Assembly: GCA_937967995.1 (NCBI GenBank)
Contig: CALBTB010000009.1
Coordinates: 620,001-684,000 of the forward strand
DNA from: an uncultured Gammaproteobacteria bacterium
GTDB taxonomy: Bacteria > Pseudomonadota > Gammaproteobacteria > UBA6429 > Thiohalophilaceae
Direction of reading: 5' to 3'
DNA length: 64,000 nucleotides
Shown piece by piece: positions 1-8,296 of the stretch (the stretch's first letter is position 1; each line of letters opens with the position of its first letter). Below the pieces are notes generated by a model that made no database searches, was not told the DNA's origin, and saw only the letters and a program-made list of their open reading frames with translations. Position numbers and translations under genes: made by a program.

Positions 1-1203
1 GCGAATCTGCTCGATCAGTCCGTGTACCGTGTACTCGAGATCATGCCGGGCTTTGTCCAGTTGTTCCCGGGCAATGTCTTTTTGCAACATTGACTGGTAG
101 AGACTTGCATCAAATCCACGCTTGTCCAGGTCATACTGATATTCCAGTCTGGCGGCACCGGCCCACTCTTCATCACTGACACTGCCAGATTGCGTGTCAC
201 CACTGGAGGTCCTGGCACCAATTGACAGGACAACATCGAGTTGCTCCTGCCTGGCATCCTTCGCTAAGGCAATATTGGCATCAGCCAGGTTTAACTGTGA
301 TTCATAAAAGGCAATCTGGGGGTCACGCGACTGAACAAGTTGTGTAATTCGGTTCTGATCAGACAACTCCTGAATTTCCCGGTACTGTGAGCTGAGGATG
401 AAGTCACGATTCAAGGGCGCACCGGTGAGGCGATTAATTTCCGATTTCTGGCGCGACCAGGCAACCAGCAGGTTATCACGTTGTGCAAGTAAACCATCCA
501 GTTGCGCCTGTACGATAAGCAGATCTTTTTGTTCGGCCAGTCCCAGTTGCCTGTTCCTGTTGATGAATGCTTTTAATTTGCGAGCACGATCAATCGACTT
601 ATTCGCATCCTCGATTCGCATGTGTGTGACAGCGGCATCGAAATACAGGTTTATCGCCTGCTGCACCAGACTATCTATCTGCTGAATCTGGCTTGCGGTT
701 TGCGATTGCAGGCCGGATTCCGCCGTCACCAGACCCTGAGAATACGCCGGGTTACCGTCACCACGACCAAACGGAATTCGCCATTGCAGATCCAGCCGGG
801 TACGCTCCGACGGGTTGGCTGCAAACGGACTGAAACTGGTGGAACTGTCTTCATAAGTGTACTGCCCCTGCACATCAAACCGGGTTCCCGACTTATATTG
901 CCTGCCGACTCCCACACCGGCTTCAAACCGATCACTGGGAGAATCAATAAACGAGACATCATGAGAAACACCGGTTTGCGCTGACAACACCCAGCCTAAC
1001 TGGCTTTCAATTTTGGCGAACTCATTGCCTGATTTTTCGATTTCCTTTGCCGCAATGGAAATCGAGGCATAGTTCTGCATGATCTGTTGCACCATGTCGT
1101 TGACATGTAAAACACCCGGGTCTGGCATGTCCTTGCTATGAACCAGACCGGATACGAACCCAACGCAGGCGAGAAAAAATATGAGGGTCAACTTATGCAA
1201 CAT
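1..1203 (-). CDS. TolC-family outer membrane efflux protein (3' end beyond window)
   Basis: Reading the minus strand from an ATG at 1203 gives 401 codons with no stop before the window edge, so the C-terminus is missing only because the window ends. The protein opens with a signal peptide (hydrophobic stretch about residues 5-20) and continues with long, Gln- and Ala-rich amphipathic helices such as QIQQIDSLVQQAINLYFDA. This pattern and the internal repeat organisation fit the outer membrane efflux protein (OEP/TolC) family, which forms the trimeric outer-membrane duct of type I and RND exporters. The ATG lies one base after the stop of the TetR gene, so the two are cotranscribed and probably translationally coupled. 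The inner-membrane pump and adaptor genes are expected beyond the left edge; that is inference. Family call is firm, substrate unknown. Confidence 0.88.
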   Translation of the reverse strand, partial: MLHKLTLIFFLACVGFVSGLVHSKDMPDPGVLHVNDMVQQIMQNYASISIAAKEIEKSGNEFAKIESQLGWVLSAQTGVSHDVSFIDSPSDRFEAGVGVGRQYKSGTRFDVQGQYTYEDSSTSFSPFAANPSERTRLDLQWRIPFGRGDGNPAYSQGLVTAESGLQSQTASQIQQIDSLVQQAINLYFDAAVTHMRIEDANKSIDRARKLKAFINRNRQLGLAEQKDLLIVQAQLDGLLAQRDNLLVAWSRQKSEINRLTGAPLNRDFILSSQYREIQELSDQNRITQLVQSRDPQIAFYESQLNLADANIALAKDARQEQLDVVLSIGARTSSGDTQSGSVSDEEWAGAARLEYQYDLDKRGFDASLYQSMLQKDIAREQLDKARHDLEYTVHGLIEQIR

Positions 1204-1204
1204 A

Positions 1205-1852
1205 TCAGTCTTTTCCTTTTGCACTGATGCCGTCAAAGAAGAAATTAATGTGTGAGCGAATATAGTCTTCGACATCATAAGTTTGGCTATCGAATGGTGC
1301 TAACGATTTTTCCCAGATGACCGCGAAGACCAGCGGTGCAATCAGCAGGCGCGAGGCACTGTTGGGATCGCATGTCCTGAACTCACCCTGCTCGATGCCT
1401 TTCTGTATCGCGTCTGTCATGATCTTTCTTGCCCGACTGACAACATTTTTCACGTAAAAACGTGCCAGCTCGGGAAAGTTCGCGGCTTCAGACACCATCA
1501 ATTTTGGTATACCCGCCAGGCGAGTTTTGCCAATGACGTTCCACCAGTTATTGATCATGTGGGTCAGGAGTTCCTGCTGGCTGCCGGTAAAGCTGGCCGC
1601 ATGTTGCTCGGCCTTTTCGACTTCCGGAATGATGATCTGTTGCACCACAGCACGAAACAGATCTTCCTTGCTGCGAAAGTACAGATACAGGGTTCCCTTG
1701 GAGATGCCGGCCCGCTTTGCCACATCTTCAAGACGCGTGGCATTGAAGCCACTGGTTACGAACAGATCGAGGGCGGCTTCAATGATCTCACCCGGGCGCG
1801 CCTCCTTGCGGCGTCGCCAGCGACATGGTTCCCTGCGGTGCATTGATTTCAT
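1205..1852 (-). CDS. TetR/AcrR-family transcriptional regulator
   Basis: A 215-residue protein with a typical TetR N-terminal helix-turn-helix: EIIEAALDLFV, then TRLEDVAKRAGISKGTLYLYF at about residues 39-59, followed by a variable helical ligand-binding domain. It is the first gene of an operon with the TolC-family gene (one base between stop and next ATG), the usual arrangement of an autorepressed efflux operon. Two in-frame ATGs are possible (1852 and 1843); neither has a convincing Shine-Dalgarno sequence. A perfect 34-bp palindrome ends 3 bp upstream of the 1852 ATG and is the probable operator, which would place regulator binding directly over the translation start region. The inducer cannot be read from sequence. 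Confidence 0.9.
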   Translation of the reverse strand: MKSMHRREPCRWRRRKEARPGEIIEAALDLFVTSGFNATRLEDVAKRAGISKGTLYLYFRSKEDLFRAVVQQIIIPEVEKAEQHAASFTGSQQELLTHMINNWWNVIGKTRLAGIPKLMVSEAANFPELARFYVKNVVSRARKIMTDAIQKGIEQGEFRTCDPNSASRLLIAPLVFAVIWEKSLAPFDSQTYDVEDYIRSHINFFFDGISAKGKD

Positions 1853-1855
1853 GGA

Positions 1856-1889
1856 ATATTAAATAACTGACCGGTCAGTTATTTAATAT
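1856..1889. promoter_or_regulatory. Perfect 34-bp palindrome, probable TetR operator
   Basis: The sequence is perfectly self-complementary over 17 bp per arm, centred between 1872 and 1873, with the core AACTGACCGGTCAGTT flanked by A/T-only arms. It lies 3 bp from the first possible ATG of the TetR gene. Palindromes of this kind are the normal binding sites of dimeric TetR-family repressors, so autoregulation of the tetR-tolC operon is the natural inference. It has no T-tract and lies upstream of the gene, so a terminator is unlikely. Confidence 0.75.
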
Positions 1890-1930
1890 AGCGCGGACAT
1901 GCCGGTTCAGCAATAGAAATCTGGACGTTT

Positions 1931-2860
1931 TCAGACTGTCGTGGCAGCGGTCAGGACTGGTTGCTCTGTCGGTTGCTGTCCCTGCAACACAGCTTCGTGC
2001 TTATTGAAAGCATCACTCATAAACTCAAAAAACACCCTGACGCGGGCAGTCGATCGTAAATCCCGATGCGTCAACAACCACACGTTGCCACAGTCATCAT
2101 TACCGGCGACCAGGCTCAGACGCGTCAGATCGGCTTCATTGTCACCCATGATACACGGCAGAATGGCAATCCCCATGCCCCGCCGAACCGCTTCCAGCTG
2201 AACATAAGGGTCATCGGTCTGGTGTATCACCGGACACTGCGCATACGGACTCTGCCGCACCGCCTGCTGAAAGAAATCCATCTGCTCCCAGCCCAGCCAG
2301 ACCGCGTTAGTCGGATTCGCGTCCAGATCCTGTTCTTTGGCATATTGCCTGGACGCATAGATACCCTTGCGACCGGTGGCGACCTGTTTGCCGATCAGAT
2401 AATCCGGCGGATTATTGGTGATGCGGATAGCCACATCGGCTTCACGCTTTTTAAGATCCAGTTCGTTATATGAGATGGCCAGCTCCAGCTTGATACCGGG
2501 ATAAACGCGACTGAAACGCGCCAGGTCCGGCATTAACAGGTGAGTGGCAAGTGGACCCGGCATGGTGACACGCAGGACGCCGCTGAGCTGGGTATCCCGG
2601 CCTGTTACCTGACGATTCAGACGCAATACTTCATCTTCGATGCGTTCGGCCGATTCAACCATTTCTTCCCCCACCACGGTCAATGCATAACCGGTGGGAA
2701 GGCGATCAAATAGCCGTACCCCCAGCTTTTGCTCAAACTGACTGATGCGTCGGGAGACCGTCGTGTGGTTCACAGACAGTTCCTCTGCAGCGGCACGCAC
2801 GGATCCGCGGCGTGCAATGGCAAGAAAGTAGCGTAAGTCATCCCAGTCCATGCGGTGCAT
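1931..2860 (-). CDS. LysR-family transcriptional regulator
   Basis: About 309 residues from the ATG at 2860; a second ATG at 2851 is equally possible and would give the typical start MDWDDLRYFLAIARRGSV. The N-terminal winged helix-turn-helix (SVRAAAEELSVNHTTVSRRI) is characteristic of the LysR family, and the rest fits the two-lobed periplasmic-binding-protein-like effector domain. The gene is divergent from the RND exporter gene at 2988 across a roughly 130-bp A/T-rich gap, the standard arrangement for a LysR regulator and its target. The likely role is control of the exporter / LolA-like / beta-barrel operon; the effector is unknown. Confidence 0.9.
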   Translation of the reverse strand: MHRMDWDDLRYFLAIARRGSVRAAAEELSVNHTTVSRRISQFEQKLGVRLFDRLPTGYALTVVGEEMVESAERIEDEVLRLNRQVTGRDTQLSGVLRVTMPGPLATHLLMPDLARFSRVYPGIKLELAISYNELDLKKREADVAIRITNNPPDYLIGKQVATGRKGIYASRQYAKEQDLDANPTNAVWLGWEQMDFFQQAVRQSPYAQCPVIHQTDDPYVQLEAVRRGMGIAILPCIMGDNEADLTRLSLVAGNDDCGNVWLLTHRDLRSTARVRVFFEFMSDAFNKHEAVLQGQQPTEQPVLTAATTV

Positions 2861-2987
2861 TATTGCAGCCCTAAAATGCATTTATCAAGAGTTCCATTGC
2901 ATCATCGCAACATTTAGCATACAGCAGGATTGCAATACTTAACTTTATAGTTTAATAATAGCAAATAACAGGTTAAGGAGAACAAGA

Positions 2988-5351
2988 ATGCAACACCAGG
3001 ATTCTCATGCATTAACCCCCGTCACCCGTTTTGCCCATGGCTTAATCCGCTGGCGCTGGGCCGTCATACTGGCCTCGATCATTGGCGTCATTCTCATTGG
3101 GCTCGGTTTACGCTACGTCGGTTTTACCGGTGACTACCACGTCTTTTTTGCCAAGGAAAACCCGCAGCTACTGGCCTTTGAGCAACTCGAAAATACCTAT
3201 TCCAAGGACGACAATGTCTTTATTGTCCTGGCGCCAAAAGACGGCAATGTTTTTACGAATAGCACGCTGGCTGCCATCGAATCGATTACCGAACAGGGCT
3301 GGCAGGTTCCCTACTCCACTCGGGTCGATTCCATCAGCAACTTTCAGTATACGCATGCCAATGGCGATGAGCTGATCGTTGAAGATCTCGTAAGCAATGC
3401 CGCTTCGCTTTCCAGCGCAGACACACAACGCATTCGGGAAATCGCTCTATCCGAACCCCTGCTGGCAAATCGTCTTGTTTCAGGAGACGGTCGTGTCACC
3501 GCCGTTAACATCACCGTGCAGATTCCCGGTAAACAACTGGATCAGGAAATGCCGGCGATCGTGACGCATGTGCGTGAACTGGTCGATAAAATCAAAGCGG
3601 ATTACCCACACCTGGATGTGTACCTGACCGGTATCGTCATGATGAACGATGCCTTTTTTACCGCTTCGGCCAGAGACATGAGCACGCTGGTTCCGATCAC
3701 GTTTCTGGTCGTGCTGATCAGTGTCGGCCTGCTGTTACGCGGCTGGACCGGCACGTTTGGCACCATGTGGGTAATCATCTTTTCCATTGTGACTGCACTG
3801 AGCTTTTCGGGCTGGATGGGCATCAAACTGACGCCACCGAGTTCGGTTTCCATTACGATCATCATGACACTGGCCGTGGCAAACGGTGTACATATACTGG
3901 TCAACATGTTCTACGCCATGCGTCATGGCATGGTGAAACATGCGGCGATCGTCGAGAGCCTGCGCATCAATATGCAACCGGTATTCCTGACCAGCCTGTC
4001 GACGTCGATTGGTTTCCTGAGTATGAATTTCAGTGAGTCGCCGCCGTTTCGTGACCTTGGCAATATCGTTGCCGTAGGCATGGCAGCGGCATTTGTCTTT
4101 TCGGTGACTTTCTTACCGGCATTGATGGCAGTACTGCCGGTGCGTACACCCAAACAGGCCCGGGACAATGAAAATACCATGATGATGCGGCTGGCTGAAT
4201 TTGTAATTCGCCGCCGCACCAGCCTGCTGGTTATCATGTCGGTGTTTGTAATCGGTATAACGGCCTTTTTACCCCGCAATGAACTGGGTGAAAATTTTGT
4301 CGAGTATTTCGACAAGACCATCACCTTCAGGACGGACTCGGATTTTGTATCTGCGAACCTGGGTGGCATGTATCGCATCGATTATTCCCTCGACGCGAAG
4401 GAAACCAGTGGCATTTCCCGGCCGGAGTTCCTGCAAAAGGTAGACGCGTTTGCCAACTGGTATCGGCAGCAACCGGAAACCATACACGTAAACAGCATCA
4501 CGGACACCATGAAACGGCTCAATCGTAACATGCACGCCGATGACACTGCATATTACCGGCTTCCCGATGAGCGGGATCTTTCTGCCCAGTACCTGCTGTT
4601 GTATGAAATGTCGTTACCTTACGGGCTGGATTTAAATAATCAGATCAATGTCGATAAATCGAAGACACGCATCAGCGCCACTATCCAGAACCTGGATACA
4701 CCAACGATTCTTGCGCTTGAAGAACGAGCCCAGGCCTGGCTGGAAAAAAATGCCCCGGAACTCAAAACCGAAGGCACCAGCACCACGGTGATGTTTTCAC
4801 ACATCGGCATGCGGAATATCAAAAGCATGATACTTGGTACAACCGTCGCCCTGATCCTGATTTCCATCATGCTGATGTTTGCCCTGCGGTCGTTTAAAAT
4901 CGGTACCATCAGCCTGTTACCGAACCTGATTCCCGCCGCGATGGGGTTTGGTTTGTGGGGACTGATGGTGGGTGAGGTCAACGTCGGGTTGTCTATCGTA
5001 ACCGGCATGACGCTGGGTATCGTGGTGGATGACACTGTGCATTTCCTGAGTAAATACCTGCGCGCCCGCCGTGAAAAAGGCCTGGATACGTATGACGCTG
5101 TGCGTTATGCCTTTTCTACTGTCGGCATGGCCTTATGGGTCACGTCCGTTGTACTGGTTATAGGTTTCATGCTGTTGACCCTGTCCACGTTTAAACTGAA
5201 TTCCGCGATGGGCCTGTTAACATCCATTGTCATCACCTTCGCGCTGGTCGCGGATTTTCTGTTACTGCCGCCATTGCTCATGAAACTGGATAAAGGGAAA
5301 CATCGTCACACAGCAACAACGAAACAACCCGTTGAACAGCTGGCTAATTAA
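2988..5351 (+). CDS. RND-superfamily exporter (MMPL/SSD-like, COG1033 type)
   Basis: A 787-residue inner-membrane protein. It has an N-terminal membrane helix (WRWAVILASIIGVILIGLG, about 22-40), a periplasmic loop, a cluster of five helices at about 225-385, a second single helix near 415, a second periplasmic domain, and a last cluster of helices at about 610-765. This is the duplicated RND plan with one 6-TM unit per half, shorter than the roughly 1000-residue AcrB type and matching the MMPL/sterol-sensing-like exporters. A Shine-Dalgarno AAGGAG lies 8 bp before the ATG at 2988. It heads an operon with an exported LolA-like protein (12 bp downstream) and an outer-membrane beta-barrel protein. 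That set suggests export of a hydrophobic or lipid-like substrate to the outer membrane; this is inference. Confidence 0.9.
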   Translation: MQHQDSHALTPVTRFAHGLIRWRWAVILASIIGVILIGLGLRYVGFTGDYHVFFAKENPQLLAFEQLENTYSKDDNVFIVLAPKDGNVFTNSTLAAIESITEQGWQVPYSTRVDSISNFQYTHANGDELIVEDLVSNAASLSSADTQRIREIALSEPLLANRLVSGDGRVTAVNITVQIPGKQLDQEMPAIVTHVRELVDKIKADYPHLDVYLTGIVMMNDAFFTASARDMSTLVPITFLVVLISVGLLLRGWTGTFGTMWVIIFSIVTALSFSGWMGIKLTPPSSVSITIIMTLAVANGVHILVNMFYAMRHGMVKHAAIVESLRINMQPVFLTSLSTSIGFLSMNFSESPPFRDLGNIVAVGMAAAFVFSVTFLPALMAVLPVRTPKQARDNENTMMMRLAEFVIRRRTSLLVIMSVFVIGITAFLPRNELGENFVEYFDKTITFRTDSDFVSANLGGMYRIDYSLDAKETSGISRPEFLQKVDAFANWYRQQPETIHVNSITDTMKRLNRNMHADDTAYYRLPDERDLSAQYLLLYEMSLPYGLDLNNQINVDKSKTRISATIQNLDTPTILALEERAQAWLEKNAPELKTEGTSTTVMFSHIGMRNIKSMILGTTVALILISIMLMFALRSFKIGTISLLPNLIPAAMGFGLWGLMVGEVNVGLSIVTGMTLGIVVDDTVHFLSKYLRARREKGLDTYDAVRYAFSTVGMALWVTSVVLVIGFMLLTLSTFKLNSAMGLLTSIVITFALVADFLLLPPLLMKLDKGKHRHTATTKQPVEQLAN

Positions 5352-5362
5352 GGAGAATAAAT

Positions 5363-6145
5363 ATGCAAAGCAATTCGCTTGTCCTGGCATTGCTGGTTTT
5401 AATTTGTAGTCCGGCATTTGCCGAATCCGCCGAGGAAAAAGGACTGAAAATTGCCCAGGAAGTGGAATTCAGGGACAGCGGCTGGAAGGACGCCACAGTC
5501 ACACTGAAAATGATTCTACAAAATAAACAGGGAGAAGAAAGCACTCGATTGTTACGACTGAAGTTTCTCGAAGTGGATGGTGATGGCGATAAAAGCCTGA
5601 CCATTTTTGATTCACCACGTGATGTCAGCGGCACTGCCTTTCTGTCTTTTTCCCATGCACTGACGCCGGATGATCAATGGCTGTACCTGCCCGCCCTCAA
5701 ACGCACCAAGCGTATTGCCTCCGCCAACAAGTCCGGCCCGTTTATGGGCAGCCAGTTCGCCTACGAAGATCTGAGTTCATTTGAAGTAGCAAAGTACAAA
5801 TACAAGTACATTAAAGATGAAGAAGTTGATGGCACACCCTGTTTTGTCGTGGAAAATTACCCGAATTACGAACACTCAGGTTATACACGCCAGCAGGTAT
5901 GGGTCGATAAATCGCGCTATATCCCGATTAAGATCGAGTTCTATGACAGGAAAAACGATTTATTAAAAACACTTGCGTTCAAAAAATACAAACAATACCT
6001 GAACAAGTACTGGCGCGCCCATGAACAGCTGATGATCAACCACCAGAACGGCAAATCCACCCTGCTGGTACTGGATGATTTTCAGTTTCAGACTGGCCTG
6101 AAGGACAGTGACTTTCAGAAGGCAAATCTGAAACGATTACGTTAG
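5363..6145 (+). CDS. LolA-like outer membrane lipoprotein-sorting protein
   Basis: A 260-residue protein with a clear cleavable signal peptide (MQSNSLVLALLVLICSPAFA, cleavage after AFA). The body fits the LolA/LolB-like half-barrel family usually annotated as outer membrane lipoprotein-sorting protein, including the conserved stretch DDQWLYLPALKRTKRI followed by GPFMGSQFAYEDLS, which is typical of members encoded beside MMPL-type RND exporters. A Shine-Dalgarno AAGGAG precedes the ATG. By analogy with LolA the half-barrel would shield a hydrophobic cargo in the periplasm between the RND protein and the outer membrane protein encoded next. The actual cargo is unknown. Confidence 0.82.
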   Translation: MQSNSLVLALLVLICSPAFAESAEEKGLKIAQEVEFRDSGWKDATVTLKMILQNKQGEESTRLLRLKFLEVDGDGDKSLTIFDSPRDVSGTAFLSFSHALTPDDQWLYLPALKRTKRIASANKSGPFMGSQFAYEDLSSFEVAKYKYKYIKDEEVDGTPCFVVENYPNYEHSGYTRQQVWVDKSRYIPIKIEFYDRKNDLLKTLAFKKYKQYLNKYWRAHEQLMINHQNGKSTLLVLDDFQFQTGLKDSDFQKANLKRLR

Positions 6146-6148
6146 ATT

Positions 6149-7366
6149 ATGAAACAGCATGTCGTCAGTGTACTGGCCCTGTTATCAACCGGGCTGCTCT
6201 TTCAGGCTACGCCAGCCGACGCTGAAGGCTGGGATTTTGCCGGCTATGTTGCAGCCGAAACCCGCCTGTTCATCAATGATCCCGCCTATTCCAACCAAAG
6301 GGATGATCGTGTTTCGCCATCTCTGGTCATTGAGCCGGAGCTGGTTTACGAATCAAACAACCGACAGTACCGCTTCACACTGGTGCCCTTTGCCCGCTGG
6401 GATGCACATGATGAAGAACGTCAGCATGCCGACCTGCGCGAAGCCAACCTGCTCTATATAAAAGATAATCTCGATGTGCTGGCCGGTATTGGTAAGGTCT
6501 TCTGGGGTGTCACGGAATCGCGACACCTGGTCGATATTATCAATCAAACGGATTCTGTCGAGGATATCGATGGTGAGGACAAGCTGGGACAGCCCATGCT
6601 GCGGCTTAATGTTATAAATGACTGGGGCACTGTGAGTGCCTTTGTCCTGCCCGGTTTTCGAGAGCGGACTTTTCCCGCCCATGATGCGAGATTGCGCGGT
6701 GCCCTGGTCATTGATACAGACAACCCGGTTTATGAATCTTCCGATGGCCAAAGCCATATCGATTACGCCGTGCGTTATGCGCATACGCTTGGCCAATGGG
6801 ATCTCGGCCTGTCCTATTTCGACGGCACCAGCCGTGAACCACGCCTGATACCGACGATAAAAAACAGCCAGATACTACTGGTTCCCCATTACGATCAAAT
6901 CAACCAGCTCGGTCTCGATGCGCAATATACCGGGGAAGCAACATTATGGAAACTGGAACTGATCAGTCGTCATGGTCAGGGCAGACGTTTTGTAGCCGGT
7001 GTCGGAGGGCTTGAGTACACACTCTATGGCGTTCTCAACAGCAAAGCAGACCTCGGACTGATATTTGAATATCAGTATGATGATCGCAACCCGTCTGAGG
7101 CGCCGGCAACCGCCGCTGACGATGATTTCTTTTTAGGAACACGGCTAACTTTAAACGATATCAGTGACACAACATTCCTTGCCGGGGTGATTATCGATCG
7201 GCATACACACTCGACATTTTACAGTGTCGAAGCCGCGTACCGTATCAGCAATAACTGGAAAATCGAGCTGGAAGGCCGCTTTACCGGTGGCGTGGATGAA
7301 AATGATATCTTATATGGCATCAGGGATGATGACTTTATTACCCTGCGACTGGCGTACTTTATTTAG
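6149..7366 (+). CDS. Predicted outer-membrane beta-barrel protein (DUF1302-like context)
   Basis: 405 residues with a signal peptide (cleavage near PADA-EG, residue 25) and then alternating polar/aromatic strands through to a C-terminal strand ending ITLRLAYFI. The terminal aromatic/hydrophobic residue pattern is the usual signal for beta-barrel assembly. Its place as the last gene after an RND exporter and a LolA-like protein recalls operons in which DUF1302-type barrels follow MMPL exporters, but I assign the fold from sequence character and context only. It begins 3 bp after the preceding stop and its end overlaps the convergent alpha-E gene by 8 bp. Transport or receptor role is unknown. 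Confidence 0.7.
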   Translation: MKQHVVSVLALLSTGLLFQATPADAEGWDFAGYVAAETRLFINDPAYSNQRDDRVSPSLVIEPELVYESNNRQYRFTLVPFARWDAHDEERQHADLREANLLYIKDNLDVLAGIGKVFWGVTESRHLVDIINQTDSVEDIDGEDKLGQPMLRLNVINDWGTVSAFVLPGFRERTFPAHDARLRGALVIDTDNPVYESSDGQSHIDYAVRYAHTLGQWDLGLSYFDGTSREPRLIPTIKNSQILLVPHYDQINQLGLDAQYTGEATLWKLELISRHGQGRRFVAGVGGLEYTLYGVLNSKADLGLIFEYQYDDRNPSEAPATAADDDFFLGTRLTLNDISDTTFLAGVIIDRHTHSTFYSVEAAYRISNNWKIELEGRFTGGVDENDILYGIRDDDFITLRLAYFI

Positions 7367-8294
7367 CAAAATAGGTCTCGGTAATACCAGTGTGTGTCTG
7401 CATCAAACCGAATTGCAGGACATCAATAAAGCGATGTAATTCCGCCTGTTTCAGCTTGTCCAGGTTCGCTGCCAGTACTTTATTCTGGAGTTCAGCAACA
7501 TGCTCCAGGACGGACATGTTTCGCGGCAGGTTATTCAGACAGGATTCCACTTCACACACAGCATGGTAAAACGCCCGCGGAAAGCGTTTTTCCTGTAACA
7601 GGAACTTGAGCACATCCGGCCGGCGCACCCGCACCTGGATAATGCGCCGGTACATCTGGTAACCGGTTAATGACTTCAAGACACTCATCCATTGAATATT
7701 TTCATACGGCGTGAGGCTTTCGTGTTCTTCTTCCAGCAGGTCTGCGGAACGCACATCGATGATCCGCGTGGTCATATCCGCCCTTTCCAGGTTACGTCCC
7801 ATACGCAGGAAATCATAACCGATATCGTGATACATGGTACCGGCCAACTGACCAGTGATAGTCTGTGCGCCCAGAATAATTTTTTGCAGATACTGGTAGC
7901 GATTCTTACGCGCAATGCCGGCCATGCCAGCCTGGGTACTGGTTTTGCCTATATGATAAAGATCATTAATGCTTTCCCAGGTTTCACGTGGAATGATATC
8001 GCGAATGGTTCTGGCATTGTCTCGCGCGCACTGTAACGACGATAAAATAGAACCGGTATTGTGAACGTCAGCGATCATAAAGCGCAAAATATGCCGTTCA
8101 TCGATGGCATCATAATACTCGTTATACAGCGCTTCGGTGCCCATTATCTCGATGATATGTTCCCAGCCCACATTCGCGCTGCGGGGTAAATCAAGAATCA
8201 GGTTGGTCGTGACATTGATGAGACGCGCCGTATTCTCGGCCCGTTCGATATAACGCGCCAGCCAGTATATGTTTTCAGCAACCCGCGATAACAT
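7359..8294 (-). CDS. Alpha-E domain protein (DUF403)
   Basis: A 311-residue, helix-rich protein beginning MLSRVAENIYWLARYIERAE, the hallmark opening of the alpha-E (DUF403) family; IPRETWESINDLYH and the NLERADMTTRIIDVR segment are also typical. Alpha-E proteins are encoded with circularly permuted ATP-grasp enzymes, Anbu and often a transglutaminase, and comparative work on amidoligases has proposed that they take part in peptide tagging or modification; the biochemical role is not established. Here it is the second gene of a two-gene operon, starting 2 bp after the stop of the ATP-grasp gene. No transglutaminase-like gene is present in the window. Confidence 0.9.
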   Translation of the reverse strand: MLSRVAENIYWLARYIERAENTARLINVTTNLILDLPRSANVGWEHIIEIMGTEALYNEYYDAIDERHILRFMIADVHNTGSILSSLQCARDNARTIRDIIPRETWESINDLYHIGKTSTQAGMAGIARKNRYQYLQKIILGAQTITGQLAGTMYHDIGYDFLRMGRNLERADMTTRIIDVRSADLLEEEHESLTPYENIQWMSVLKSLTGYQMYRRIIQVRVRRPDVLKFLLQEKRFPRAFYHAVCEVESCLNNLPRNMSVLEHVAELQNKVLAANLDKLKQAELHRFIDVLQFGLMQTHTGITETYFAK

Positions 8295-8296
8295 CG

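Noticed and set aside
1..1203. Apparent absence of a gene at the left edge
   Set aside because: The minus frame is open for 401 codons; it only lacks a stop inside the window.
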